Assembly: GCA_945786985.1 (NCBI GenBank)
Contig: CALZGC010000078.1
Coordinates: forward strand, 1 to 38,127
Length of the DNA: 38,127 nucleotides
DNA from: an uncultured Nitrospirota bacterium
GTDB lineage: Bacteria > CG2-30-53-67
Direction: 5' to 3'
The translations under genes were made by a program, and so were the position numbers. This document shows, piece by piece, positions 21,551-29,753 of this stretch. The stretch's first letter is position 1. The number at the start of each line of letters is the position of its first letter. The notes beneath the pieces were generated by a model. It worked only from the letters and a program-made list of their open reading frames with translations, made no database searches and was not told the DNA's origin.

Positions 21551-21576
21551 TGCCCGGAGGGGAAGCCCTCCGGGCA
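21551..21576. terminator. Strong bidirectional hairpin terminator
   Basis: TGCCCGGAGGG and CCCTCCGGGCA form a perfect 11-bp stem around GAAG. It lies 12 bp after the OmpA-like stop and 5 bp before the convergent secreted-protein stop. The U-tract is poor, but stem strength and location are convincing. Confidence 0.8.
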
Positions 21577-21580
21577 GTTG

Positions 21581-22075
21581 TCATTCATCCGCGATGTAGG
21601 GCTTCATCTCCCGGATCAGCTGAGAGAGATCCTTGCCTTTGCCCGTCTGGAGGCTTTTCCCTCTCCGGAAAAACGAAATCACGCCGGATTTTCCCTGGAA
21701 CACCCGGAACTGCTTCTGTTTGCCGGGCTTCAGAAAGACGACGGCATATTGCCCACCGTTGAAGCCCGCAGCGTTCGGGACTTGCTGTTTCATCCCGTTG
21801 ATTTCCCCGCCGGACGTCTCGATGATCACCGTCTCTCCGCTGCTCAAGCCTCCCTTGATGGAATCCTCCACCAGGAACCGGGTATGGGTGATGATGTTCG
21901 GACTGGACGCTTCCCACTCGCTTTTGCATGACTCGACTCGGCCGAAGACGATGACGTCCGAATACTGAGCCAGCGTTCCCAGTTCGATGCTCTCCGCTTG
22001 GCCCGGCGGTGCCAGCCAACCAAGCAGTAGGAGTGCCAGGAGCAGGGACGGGGTTTTCAGCAAGGGAATCGACAT
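21581..22075 (-). CDS. Secreted protein of unknown function
   Basis: The 164-aa protein has a signal peptide (LLLALLLLGWLAPPGQAES, probable cleavage after AEA/QAE near residue 28). The mature part is a beta-rich domain starting LGTLAQYSDVIVFGRVESCK, with IITHTRFLVEDSIKG and TVIIETSGGEINGMKQQV, then QYAVVFLKPGKQ. Proteins with the sequence of SDVIVxGxV, SIKG and GGxxxG occur in many genomes without assigned function. AGGAGG 7 nt before ATG 22075. It is read from a good promoter at 22295-22324, leaving a ~210-nt leader. Confidence 0.8.
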   Translation of the reverse strand: MSIPLLKTPSLLLALLLLGWLAPPGQAESIELGTLAQYSDVIVFGRVESCKSEWEASSPNIITHTRFLVEDSIKGGLSSGETVIIETSGGEINGMKQQVPNAAGFNGGQYAVVFLKPGKQKQFRVFQGKSGVISFFRRGKSLQTGKGKDLSQLIREMKPYIADE

Positions 22076-22294
22076 GGTGCAACCTCCTGTGGCCCGTCCG
22101 GCCAGCCCGGCCCGCGCCCGCTAATGTGGTGTCCGTTCCGTCCCCTTTCTCGTTACCCGGTACAACTCTCGGCTCCCTACGGCCACGGGGCCGTGTTCGC
22201 AGGATCTCTGATAGGAAATCGAACACGAGGCGGCATGCACGAACAGCCCCCGCATGATGTTTGGAAGGGGGTGTGCAATGTAGGGCCAAAATCC
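22076..22294 (-). other. Long 5' leader of the secreted-protein gene
   Basis: Between the predicted start site (~22288) and the ATG at 22075 lie ~210 nt without a gene. They can form paired elements: GTGTTCG (22193-22199) with CGAACAC (22220-22226), and ACGGCC (22179-22184) with GGCCGT (22189-22194). No riboswitch class was recognised; in particular I could not find a GEMM (c-di-GMP) or cobalamin-box pattern. Confidence 0.4.
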
Positions 22295-22324
22295 ATTATA
22301 TCGTTTCGCACGCCCTCGTGTCAA
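22295..22324 (-). promoter_or_regulatory. Sigma70 promoter of the secreted-protein gene
   Basis: TTGACA (22324-22319), 18-nt spacer, TATAAT (22300-22295): both hexamers perfect. Confidence 0.75.
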
Positions 22325-22369
22325 AAGCTCCTTCAGCTCATGCCCGGGGGGACGCCCCCTTTCCTTTCA

Positions 22370-22398
22370 TTGACACCGCCTGCGCATTTTGATACCGT
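22370..22398 (+). promoter_or_regulatory. Putative promoter of lnt
   Basis: TTGACA (22370-22375), 17-nt spacer, TACCGT (22393-22398). The -10 overlaps a 10-bp palindrome ACCGTACGGT (22394-22403), a possible operator. Confidence 0.5.
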
Positions 22399-22463
22399 AC
22401 GGTCTATTTTTCTCCGCCCCGGCGTGAACGGGGGGCCTTCAAACCGATGACCAACCGCAGGCA

Positions 22464-24014
22464 ATGACGCGCAGGCTTTACGAAAAGATTACCTCCCCCG
22501 ATGCCTTGCTGGCGTTGCTCTCGGGAGTTCTGCTCAGCCTTTCCTTTCCGAAACCGTCTTTATCAGGACTCGCCTATGTCGCCCTGGTGCCGCTTCTCTT
22601 TGCTCTTATGCGTCCGACGCGGAGGCTTCCGGCCTTTGTCTGCGGAATGCTCACCGGCCTCGTCTTCTATCTAGGCACCATCTACTGGTTGACCCTGACC
22701 ATGGAGAACTATGGTGGCATCCCGCGGTGGCTGAGCCTCCTGATTCTCTTTGCCCTCTCGTGTTACCTCGCTCTATTCCATGGGATCTTTGCGTGGGGAA
22801 CAGCGCGGATGCACCGCGCCCGGCTTCCGCTGGTGATCGGTGCGCCGCTACTCTGGGTGGCCCTGGAGTACGCGCGCGCGCATCTGCTCACGGGATTTCC
22901 CTGGGCGCTGCTCGGATACACCCAGTACCGGCATCCGCTCGTCCTGCAGGTTTCAGACATCACCGGTGTTTATGGTGTGAGCTTCCTCATCGTAATGGTC
23001 CAAGTGGCCTTTGCGGGGGTTCTGGGAGTTGTGATGCGCCGCGGCGACGCTCGGGCTGTGCTTCTCCCCGCGGGTGCCGCAATCGCCTGCCTCGTTGTCA
23101 CTCTGGCGTATGGGGCCTACCGGTTGGATCAGATCCGTGCCCTTGAGCCGAGCACCCTGCTGCGGGTGGGTGTTGTCCAGGGGAACATCGAACAGGAGGA
23201 GAAGTGGGATCCTATCTTCCGCGATGAAATTCTGGCCATCCACACGCGGCTGAGTCGGGAAGCCGCACAGGAGGCGCCGGATTTGATCATCTGGCCGGAG
23301 GCTTCCGTTCCGTTTTATTTTTTGGCCGAACGGGCCTATCAGTCCAGGCTGCTGACCCTGATTGACGACCTCGGCATCGCCCTGCTCTTTGGGAGCCCCG
23401 ACACTCGCATTCACGACGGCAAGCAGCATTTCTACAACAGCGCCTTTCTCGTTGCGCCTGGCGGTGAGCTCCAGGGGCGCTATGACAAGATGCACCTGGT
23501 TCCCTTCGGGGAATACGTGCCGCTGCGCCGCGCTCTTTTCTTCGTGCACCCCATTATCGACTGGATCGGTGACATGACCCCCGGTCGGGACGTATCGGTC
23601 ATGAAAGCGGGCAACGGAACGCTCGGCACGCCGATCTGTTATGAAATCATCCTACCCCATCTCGTCCGCCGTTTTGTAGCGGCCGGTGCCAATGTGGTGG
23701 CCACGCTGACCAATGACGACTGGTTTGGCCGCTCCGCCGCGCCCTACCAACACTTTTCCATGGCCGTCCTGCGGGCCGTGGAGAATCGCGTTCCTGTGGT
23801 GCGATCAGCCAATACCGGCATTTCCGGTGTAATCGTACCGGACGGTACCATCGTAAAGCAGACGGAGATGTTCGTGGAGGATGTCTTCGTGGCGCACCTA
23901 CCCCTGCTCCCGACGCAGCCTTCCTTCTATACGCGCTTCGGCGATCTCTTTGCCTGGATCTGTGCGGCCGGGGCCGCTCTCTGCCTGATGTGGAGTTGGA
24001 TGCCGGGCAGGTAG
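22464..24014 (+). CDS. lnt: Apolipoprotein N-acyltransferase
   Basis: The 516-aa inner-membrane enzyme adds the third acyl chain to lipoproteins. It has six to seven N-terminal membrane segments (from LLALLSGVLLSLSFPKPSLS) and a C-terminal nitrilase domain. The catalytic triad is visible: Glu in LIIWPEASVPFYF, Lys in GRYDKMHLVPFGEYVPLR, Cys in LGTPICYEIILP. TLTNDDWFGRSAAPYQHFSM and RSANTGISGVIVPDG are the usual closing motifs. Normal length. It serves the lipoproteins of the window. ATG 22464 has a weak ribosome site (AGG close by). Ends 2 bp before the bioD stop on the other strand. Confidence 0.96.
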   Translation: MTRRLYEKITSPDALLALLSGVLLSLSFPKPSLSGLAYVALVPLLFALMRPTRRLPAFVCGMLTGLVFYLGTIYWLTLTMENYGGIPRWLSLLILFALSCYLALFHGIFAWGTARMHRARLPLVIGAPLLWVALEYARAHLLTGFPWALLGYTQYRHPLVLQVSDITGVYGVSFLIVMVQVAFAGVLGVVMRRGDARAVLLPAGAAIACLVVTLAYGAYRLDQIRALEPSTLLRVGVVQGNIEQEEKWDPIFRDEILAIHTRLSREAAQEAPDLIIWPEASVPFYFLAERAYQSRLLTLIDDLGIALLFGSPDTRIHDGKQHFYNSAFLVAPGGELQGRYDKMHLVPFGEYVPLRRALFFVHPIIDWIGDMTPGRDVSVMKAGNGTLGTPICYEIILPHLVRRFVAAGANVVATLTNDDWFGRSAAPYQHFSMAVLRAVENRVPVVRSANTGISGVIVPDGTIVKQTEMFVEDVFVAHLPLLPTQPSFYTRFGDLFAWICAAGAALCLMWSWMPGR

Positions 24015-24016
24015 AC

Positions 24017-24739
24017 TCAGAGGCCCAGGGAGTCGAGCTTGATCAGCTCGGCGAAGTAGCTTGCGGACTTCTCAATGAATTCTTCGTCCAGGAGGGAGTC
24101 TTCCACATACGGTTTGGTGCCGAGAAAGGGAACACCCGAAAGCGTTTCAATGAGTATGGGGCTCTTCTCCTCAGCAACATGGATCTCCTTGACCTCGTCA
24201 TGACGGCGGTTGATGACGAAGCCCAGCACCTTGATCCCGAGGTCCTGCGCATAGTGCAGCGACAGGAGGGAGTGATTGATGGTACCCAGATTCGGACGGG
24301 CTACGAGAATGACCGGGAGGTCCAGGAGCTGAATCAGGTCGGAGACCAGCATGCGGCGGTGGATCGGAACCATCAGGCCGCCGGCGCCCTCCACCACCAT
24401 GAAGTCGTGGCGGTGTTTGAGCTGGAGATAGCAGTCCAGAATATATTCTTCGTTGATCTCCACCCCTTCCATTTCCGCCGCCTCCATCGGTGCCACAGGA
24501 GCTTCCATGGTATAGGGGGTGATGAGATTCTTGGGGTCCTTGCTCCGGGCCGCTTTGATGAGAAATTCCGAATCCGTCGCCAGGAGTCCCTTCGGTCCCC
24601 GGGCGCATCCGGTTTCAACGGGTTTCATGACGCCCACACTCATGCCGCGATTGAGCAGGGTTCGGGTCAGTGCCGCGGAGATGACGGTCTTTCCGACGCC
24701 CGTGTCGGTTCCGGTTATGAAGACGCCTGGATACTTCAT
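24017..24739 (-). CDS. bioD: Dethiobiotin synthetase
   Basis: The 240-aa ATPase closes the ureido ring of dethiobiotin from 7,8-diaminopelargonate and CO2. The P-loop GTDTGVGKTVISAALTRTL (residues ~10-28), MKPVETGC (39-46) with the substrate-site lysine, VEGAGGLMVP (about 117-126) and the final nucleotide loop VLGFVINRRHD all match BioD. Length is normal. No other bio gene is in the window. It is convergent with lnt, with 2 bp between stops, and downstream of the receiver-protein gene's 3' end with a 118-bp gap that holds no visible gene. Confidence 0.95.
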   Translation of the reverse strand: MKYPGVFITGTDTGVGKTVISAALTRTLLNRGMSVGVMKPVETGCARGPKGLLATDSEFLIKAARSKDPKNLITPYTMEAPVAPMEAAEMEGVEINEEYILDCYLQLKHRHDFMVVEGAGGLMVPIHRRMLVSDLIQLLDLPVILVARPNLGTINHSLLSLHYAQDLGIKVLGFVINRRHDEVKEIHVAEEKSPILIETLSGVPFLGTKPYVEDSLLDEEFIEKSASYFAELIKLDSLGL

Positions 24740-24857
24740 GCCGGTAGAGCCTGCCTTTCACAATACGGCGCAACGGGGGGTCTTCAGGAACTGGAGATAG
24801 GGCCGGAAGGGCGGTGGCCTCGATGGATGAGAGACGCCCCCTGTATATGGTTTGAGC

Positions 24858-26414
24858 TCAGGAGCTTCTGGCTTCCTGCTGCAGTCTCTGGATCTCCTTG
24901 CGGATCAGGTCGTCCGCCAGATCGGGAATCACATCCCACGCCACCTCTTCGATGATCTGGGACGCCTTCTCCTCTATGAGTTCTCTCACGATTCGTCGCA
25001 CGGTCGCTTCGTCCACTCCAGGGGCCGCGGCTGTCGTCACCGCCTCGTCCGTCAGCGGTTTTTCGATGACTTCCTCCGAGACTGCTTCCGGGGCGCCGCC
25101 GAAAGCGGCGAGTTCAGGCGACCACTCGGAGTCGGTGGCCCCTTCGGTGGGAAAGACCTCCTCGAAAGACTCTGGCGATGTTTCGGCCGCGGGCACCACC
25201 ATCTCCTCTTCGGCGGGTGATTGTGGTACCCATTCAGGTTCGGGCTGCGCTTCGGCGGCAGTCGGCTCCGAAGCGGTTTCGTGGGCTGCCTGCTGCAGCG
25301 GCTCCTCCTCGACGGCGCTGCTCAGCTCTGCGTCCGTCAGTTCCTGTTCGGCCTCGGAAGGCCCGGCCCCGGCGCCGGGCACATCCGTCAGCATGAAGCG
25401 GTCGATCAGGTCTTCTCCAGAGGCTTCGATCTCAAAGGGCGCCTCTTCCTCGACGCGGCTGTCTTCAGTCAAGGGAAAGGCACTGCCCTCCGCGAACTCT
25501 TCCGGTATCTCGTAGACGTTCACCTGCTCCTCTTCGAAGAGCTCCGCATCAATTTCGGCGCTCTCCGGGGCCGCCGGCGTCTCGGCTTCGAAGGGTATGG
25601 TTTCCAGCTGTTCCTGCAACACGGACTCGGGCTCTGTTTCAAGCTCGCCCCAGCCGCTTTCGTCTTGCACGAGTTCGGGAGTGATCTCCTGGTGCCCTTC
25701 TGACGGTGATTCCGGAGGGGGCATTTCGACGGCGGAAGCCTCCGGTGCTTCCTCTACGGTCGCAGACGGTGCCGCCATCATCTCCTCTGTCAGATCGAAG
25801 GCATCGGAAAAATCGCCCGGCAGAAGCTCTTCGATGGCGCCGGTCTGCTGGGCTGCAGCAGGCTTTTCCGATTCATCAAACATTTCCTCCGCCTCGTTCA
25901 TGAACTCATCGGTCAGTTCAAACTCGAACTCTTCGTCTTCGACGATTTCCGGTGCCGACGCCGGGGCCTCAACGGCGGGTGCCGGCCCACCAACGGGCTG
26001 CGCCTGCATCTCCCCAGGGGTGTCGGTGGCGGGAGCTGCTGCGGCCTGGGGATCCAGCGTCTGCCGGATCTTCTGAATCAGATCCTCCGATTCAAAAGGT
26101 TTGACGATGTGGCCATTCGCGCCGACCCGTGTGCCCCGCGCTGTGTCGTAGTTCTCGAAGGTGCTGGAGAGAAGGAGGACGGGGATGGTGCTGAGGATCG
26201 GGCTTTTCCTTATCTGCTCGCAGAGCTCATAGCCGGTCATTTCCGGCATCACGATATCGGCCAGGATCATATCCGGTCGGAGCTCTTCAGCCAGTTTCAG
26301 AGCAGCCGCCCCGTCCGACACCATGGAGATGTCGTAATCCTCATCGGCCAGTGTCAGCTCGACGACCTTTTGGATGGTGACGCTATCATCCGCCAGTAAA
26401 AGCTTTGCACCCAT
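24858..26414 (-). CDS. Receiver-domain protein with long acidic linker and C-terminal helical motif
   Basis: The 518-aa protein begins with a complete CheY-like receiver (residues 1-120): acidic pair D9-D10, phospho-acceptor D53 in DMILADIVMPEM, S83/S84, and K105 in HIVKPFES. A linker of ~350 residues extremely rich in Glu, Ala and Pro follows and is surely disordered. The last ~45 residues fold into amphipathic helices (RRIVRELIEEKASQIIEEVA, then DVIPDLADDLIRKEIQRL). The same receiver plus C-terminal helix pattern is common in deltaproteobacteria, but I cannot name a function. No DNA-binding or enzymatic output domain. Good promoter at 26511-26539; GGAGGG 8 nt before the ATG. Confidence 0.9.
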   Translation of the reverse strand: MGAKLLLADDSVTIQKVVELTLADEDYDISMVSDGAAALKLAEELRPDMILADIVMPEMTGYELCEQIRKSPILSTIPVLLLSSTFENYDTARGTRVGANGHIVKPFESEDLIQKIRQTLDPQAAAAPATDTPGEMQAQPVGGPAPAVEAPASAPEIVEDEEFEFELTDEFMNEAEEMFDESEKPAAAQQTGAIEELLPGDFSDAFDLTEEMMAAPSATVEEAPEASAVEMPPPESPSEGHQEITPELVQDESGWGELETEPESVLQEQLETIPFEAETPAAPESAEIDAELFEEEQVNVYEIPEEFAEGSAFPLTEDSRVEEEAPFEIEASGEDLIDRFMLTDVPGAGAGPSEAEQELTDAELSSAVEEEPLQQAAHETASEPTAAEAQPEPEWVPQSPAEEEMVVPAAETSPESFEEVFPTEGATDSEWSPELAAFGGAPEAVSEEVIEKPLTDEAVTTAAAPGVDEATVRRIVRELIEEKASQIIEEVAWDVIPDLADDLIRKEIQRLQQEARSS

Positions 26415-26510
26415 CAGATGATCCCTCCATGTGGACAGGCAGGCTTTCCGTCGGAAATCAACGTTTGGTCCTGAATTCGCATTGATTGTCTGGAGATATT
26501 AATTTTGTCT

Positions 26511-26539
26511 ATCATAGTACAGATAAAATGGTAATGCAA
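26511..26539 (-). promoter_or_regulatory. Sigma70 promoter of the receiver-protein gene
   Basis: TTGCAT (26539-26534), 17-nt spacer, TATGAT (26516-26511). The predicted start near 26504 gives a ~90-nt leader. Confidence 0.65.
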
Positions 26540-26607
26540 GGCCAATATTGAAAAAAATATCTTATTCGGCAATGGGTTAAGCCGTTTTGACATCGTTTGT
26601 TCGGCTT

Positions 26608-26923
26608 TCATCCTTCAACCGTCACCCTATCCAGGATGAGTCTTCCGTTATCGACTCTTTTCTCGCCGATTTGAATGGCGAGCCGCACCCGGTTTTCAGC
26701 TCCCGGGCAGCAGCGCGCGTCATCGGTGAAAAGAATGGCCGACGGCATCGCCCCGTTTCTTGTGCAGCAGCAGACCCGCGCCCGGACTCACCCTGTCCTC
26801 CTTTTTCTCCCGGTCGGCGGCGAGGAGAAGGGCAGCAATCCCGATCTCATCGGTGGCGATGCGTTCAACGAATCCTGCCTGCGCCTCCAGGATCTCCGGG
26901 GACCTCTCATGACGATCGTTCAT
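26608..26923 (-). pseudogene. Probable frameshifted small gene behind deoB
   Basis: ATG 26923 overlaps the deoB stop as ATGA and opens a 67-codon frame ending at 26720 (residues EILEAQAGFVERIATDEIGI and so on; GC3 ~74% by count). The frame shifted by one base then carries on in the same protein-like style (MPSAILFTDDARCC, then RVRLAIQIGEKRVDNGRLIL) to a stop at 26608. Together they would give ~105 residues. I do not recognise either part. The first 7-8 codons lie in dispersed repeat copy B, so the start may be an accident of the repeat. Could be a decayed gene, a sequencing frameshift, or noise. Confidence 0.4.
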
Positions 26924-26937
26924 GCAATATCCGGGTT
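26904..26937 (-). repeat. Dispersed repeat, copy B (CGATCGTCATGAGAG tail), at the deoB end
   Basis: The minus strand reads AACCCGGATATTGCATGAAC followed by GATCGTCATGAGAG, matching copy C. The last five sense codons of deoB (N-P-D-I-A) and its TGA are inside the head. Confidence 0.8.
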
Positions 26938-28110
26938 GAGGACCTCGTGCAGGAAACTCCGGCCGGCCAGCTCGCCCGCGACCCCGAAGAAGGCCTGCAG
27001 GGTCGCCGCCAGATCAGCCATGCTCTCCCGTGTGCCCAGATCCACGCCGCACCGCAGGGGCGCTCCCTGAATCAGCAGGGGGACGTATTCGCGCGTATGA
27101 TCGGTGCCCGGCAGGATCGGATCGCATCCGTGATCCGCGGAAATGACGAAGAGGTCGTTGGCCCGGAGGCGGCGGAGTATCTCGGGCACCTGGCGGTCAA
27201 AAGCCGCCAGGGCCCGGGCATAGCCGTCCATTTCCTTGCGGTGTGCGTAGAGCATGTCAAAATCGACAAGATTTGTGAGAATCAGTCCGGAAGTCACTTC
27301 GCCCATGGCCTCCAGAGTCCGGTCCATCCCTTCCTGATTGCTGCCGCTCTTGTAATGCCGGGTAAGGCCGGTGCCCGCAAAGATGTCCCGGATCTTGCCG
27401 ATCCCGGCCACGTCATAGCCCTGTGCGCCCAACAGGTTCAGCAGTGTCGGGCCGTGGGGGGAGACGGAGAAGTCCCGCCGCCGCTCTGTTCGGGTGAACT
27501 GCCCGCCTCTTCCTTCAAACGGGCGGGCGATGACGCGCGACACCCCATGGGGCGGCACCAGCAGCTTCCGGGCAGTGCGGCAGATGGCGTAGAGTTCCTC
27601 CACGGGGATGACGGTTTCGTGCGCTGCGATCTGGAAGACTGAATCGGCCGACGTATAGACGATGGGGAAACCTGTCCGCAGATGGGCAGCTCCCAGCTGC
27701 TGAATGATATCCGTCCCTGAGGCCGGTACATTGCCGAGGGTTTTTCGGCCGATGGCTTTCTCAAACCCGGTGATCCACTCTGGCGGGAACCCCTTCGGGT
27801 AGGTGGGAAAGGGAGTGGGTGTGACCAGCCCCATCAACTCCCAGTGTCCAATGGTGGTGTCTTTGCCGGCCGAGCGCTCCCCGAGCCGCGCGAAGCAGGC
27901 CGTCGGGTTCGTCACGGGTGGAATTCCCGGCAGGGGTTTCAAGTTGCCGAGACCCATGGCGGCCAGATGGGGCATGGCCAACGGGCGGACGGCTTCGCAC
28001 AAATGTCCCAGTGTGTCGGCACCGGCGTCGCCGTAGTCCGCCGCATCGGGCAGGGCCCCGATACCAACGCTGTCCAGCGTGATGACGATTGCCCGGCGAT
28101 CTCGTTTCAC
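26920..28110 (-). CDS. deoB: Phosphopentomutase
   Basis: The 396-aa alkaline-phosphatase-superfamily enzyme interconverts ribose/deoxyribose 1- and 5-phosphates. Seen: ITLDSVGIGALPDAADYGD near the start (metal Asp), GKDTTIGHWELMG with the phospho-acceptor Thr, then TSADSVFQIAAHE and the closing metal sites NLVDFDMLYAHR and VISADHGCDP, GTDHTREYVPLL. The start is GTG 28110 with GGAGAGG 6 nt ahead. The C-terminal residues NPDIA and the stop come from dispersed repeat B, right after the natural-looking end GRSFLHEVL. It follows deoC by 65 bp; DeoC then cleaves the deoxyribose 5-phosphate it makes. Confidence 0.96.
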   Translation of the reverse strand: MKRDRRAIVITLDSVGIGALPDAADYGDAGADTLGHLCEAVRPLAMPHLAAMGLGNLKPLPGIPPVTNPTACFARLGERSAGKDTTIGHWELMGLVTPTPFPTYPKGFPPEWITGFEKAIGRKTLGNVPASGTDIIQQLGAAHLRTGFPIVYTSADSVFQIAAHETVIPVEELYAICRTARKLLVPPHGVSRVIARPFEGRGGQFTRTERRRDFSVSPHGPTLLNLLGAQGYDVAGIGKIRDIFAGTGLTRHYKSGSNQEGMDRTLEAMGEVTSGLILTNLVDFDMLYAHRKEMDGYARALAAFDRQVPEILRRLRANDLFVISADHGCDPILPGTDHTREYVPLLIQGAPLRCGVDLGTRESMADLAATLQAFFGVAGELAGRSFLHEVLNPDIA

Positions 28111-28175
28111 GCAGTGCCTCTCCGGGGGACGGTATAGCGCTGAAAGAGCGTCCGAACCCTCCTGCGACGTCGGGA

Positions 28176-28847
28176 CTATTCAGTCTGCTGGGCGGCAGAT
28201 GCCGACAGGATCTCGGCGGCGGCACTCGACCCGATACGGGTGGCACCGGCCTCGATGAACGCCAGGGTGGCCTCCAGCGTTCGGATCCTCCCGGCGGCCT
28301 TGACCTTCAATCGGCCGGCCGCTTCCTCCACCAAGAGCTGCACGTCGTCCACGCTGGCGCCGTTCGCGCCGAGGCCGGTGCTGGTTTTGACGAAGGCTGC
28401 CCCCGCATTGAGGACAATCTGCACGGCGGCGCGCATTTCCTCTTCCGTCAGTGACGGACACTCGATGATGACCTTGTGCGTCAGCTCGGGTGTGGCCTTG
28501 ACGATGCTGCGAAGTTCTTCCTCCACACCACGCCGCTCCCCGCCCTTGAAGCGCCCCAGCTGCAGGACCACGTCGAGTTCCTCAGCGCCGTGTTGGCGCG
28601 CGGTCTTGGCTTCGACGAGCTTGACCGAGGGGGCGGTGTAGCCGAAGGGGAATCCGATCACCGTGCCGACGCGCACCGCCGTGTTCCGCAGGCGGGCCCG
28701 GGCCTCGCGGATGTAGGCGGGCGGGACGCAGACCGATGCCATGGCCCACTCGCGGGCCTCGCGACAGAGTGTGTCGATCATTTCCGGGGTGGCCGTCGCT
28801 TTCAGGCAGGTGTGGTCCATGTACGGGGCCAGTTCGTCTGGTTGCAC
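28176..28847 (-). CDS. deoC: Deoxyribose-phosphate aldolase
   Basis: The 223-aa TIM-barrel aldolase splits 2-deoxyribose 5-phosphate to glyceraldehyde 3-phosphate and acetaldehyde. DHTCLKATATPEMI, ASVCVPPAYI, VIGFPFGYTAPSVKLVEA, HKVIIECPSLT and the Schiff-base segment AFVKTSTGLG are all in place; the second active lysine is in VKAAGRIRTLEAT, where Arg replaces a usual Gly. LDVVLQLGRFKGGE differs from the usual IDMVINIGALKSG. Length normal. GTG start with AAGGAG 6 nt ahead. Follows the aminotransferase gene by 11 bp and precedes deoB, so deoxynucleoside salvage is cotranscribed with it. Confidence 0.95.
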   Translation of the reverse strand: MQPDELAPYMDHTCLKATATPEMIDTLCREAREWAMASVCVPPAYIREARARLRNTAVRVGTVIGFPFGYTAPSVKLVEAKTARQHGAEELDVVLQLGRFKGGERRGVEEELRSIVKATPELTHKVIIECPSLTEEEMRAAVQIVLNAGAAFVKTSTGLGANGASVDDVQLLVEEAAGRLKVKAAGRIRTLEATLAFIEAGATRIGSSAAAEILSASAAQQTE

Positions 28848-28858
28848 GGGCGTCTCCT

Positions 28859-29707
28859 TTATGCAGGATGAATGTGGCGGCGAAAGATGTCGTGAATCAG
28901 GCGAGCGTGGGGGCCGATGGAATAACGACGTTCGTCGACCCGCCGTACGGGCATCACCTCGTAGGTGGTGTTGGTGAGAAAGGCTTCATCCGCACTGCGA
29001 AGGGCTGCCGGGCGCAGGAGATCCTCCTCCACCGGGATCCCCTCGGCGCGGGCAATTTCGAGCACCACCTGCCGCGTGATGCCGTTGAGAATGCCGGCCG
29101 CGGGAGACGGCGTGAAGAGGGTCTGGTCTTTGACAAAAAACAGATTGCTCACGCTTCCTTCCGCGAGAAATCCGTCGCCGTTGAGCAGAATGGCCTCGTC
29201 GGCTCCGGCCTGCTTCGCTTCAATTCTTGCCAGTATGTTGTTCAGGTAGTTGGCCGATTTGATGCCGGGATCGAGGACATCCGCCGCCGGTTTTCGCACC
29301 GAAACGAGCGCCGCCGAGACCCCCGCCCGATACATGGTTTCCGGGTAGCCGTTGAAGGGGCGGGTCAGGACGACCAGTGTCGGAGTCGGACAGAGAGCGG
29401 GGTCCAGCCCCGGCGGCCCGGGCCCCCGGGAGACGGTGAGACGGAGCACGGCCTCTTCGCAGCGATTGACCTTGAGACACTCCCGGAGGGTTTCGCCCAG
29501 CCCGTTGTCATCCCAGGGCAGCGGCAGGGCGATCTTGCGGGCCGATGCGCGCAGGCGTGCCAGATGGGCCTCCAGTCTGAAGATACGGCCCCCGTAGACC
29601 CGGAGCGTTTCGAAGATGCCGTCTCCATAGAGAAATCCGTGGTCGTAGACTGACACCCGGGCCTCTCCTTCTTCGCAGAAACGGTCGTTGATGAAGACCT
29701 TTGTCAT
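28859..29707 (-). CDS. Class IV PLP aminotransferase (IlvE / aminodeoxychorismate lyase type)
   Basis: The 282-aa fold-type IV PLP enzyme begins TKVFINDRFCEEGEARVSVY, continues DHGFLYGDGIFETLRVYGGR and IFRLEAHLARLRASA, has the PLP lysine in DPGIKSANYLNNILA, and EAILLNGDGFLAEGSVSNLFF with the ring-binding Glu. Branched-chain aminotransferase, D-amino acid transaminase and 4-amino-4-deoxychorismate lyase share these motifs, and I cannot choose between them by eye. Start chosen at ATG 29707, since the 21 residues upstream are not family-like. 46 bp after relA and 11 bp before deoC. Confidence 0.9.
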   Translation of the reverse strand: MTKVFINDRFCEEGEARVSVYDHGFLYGDGIFETLRVYGGRIFRLEAHLARLRASARKIALPLPWDDNGLGETLRECLKVNRCEEAVLRLTVSRGPGPPGLDPALCPTPTLVVLTRPFNGYPETMYRAGVSAALVSVRKPAADVLDPGIKSANYLNNILARIEAKQAGADEAILLNGDGFLAEGSVSNLFFVKDQTLFTPSPAAGILNGITRQVVLEIARAEGIPVEEDLLRPAALRSADEAFLTNTTYEVMPVRRVDERRYSIGPHARLIHDIFRRHIHPA

Positions 29708-29753
29708 GGTCGCTTTCTTTCCACATACGGCGGGGCCTTGCTGTCGGCGTTCC

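Noticed and set aside
22121-22324. 67-codon minus frame in the leader of the secreted-protein gene
   Set aside because: It starts at or before the promoter -35 and lacks a ribosome site; the leader interpretation is simpler.
24740-24857. Gap between bioD start and receiver-protein end
   Set aside because: Checked for small genes, hairpins and promoters; nothing convincing beyond spacer DNA.
26414-26611. 65-codon minus frame starting at ATG 26611
   Set aside because: It runs through the AT-rich promoter of the receiver-protein gene; composition reflects the promoter, not a protein.
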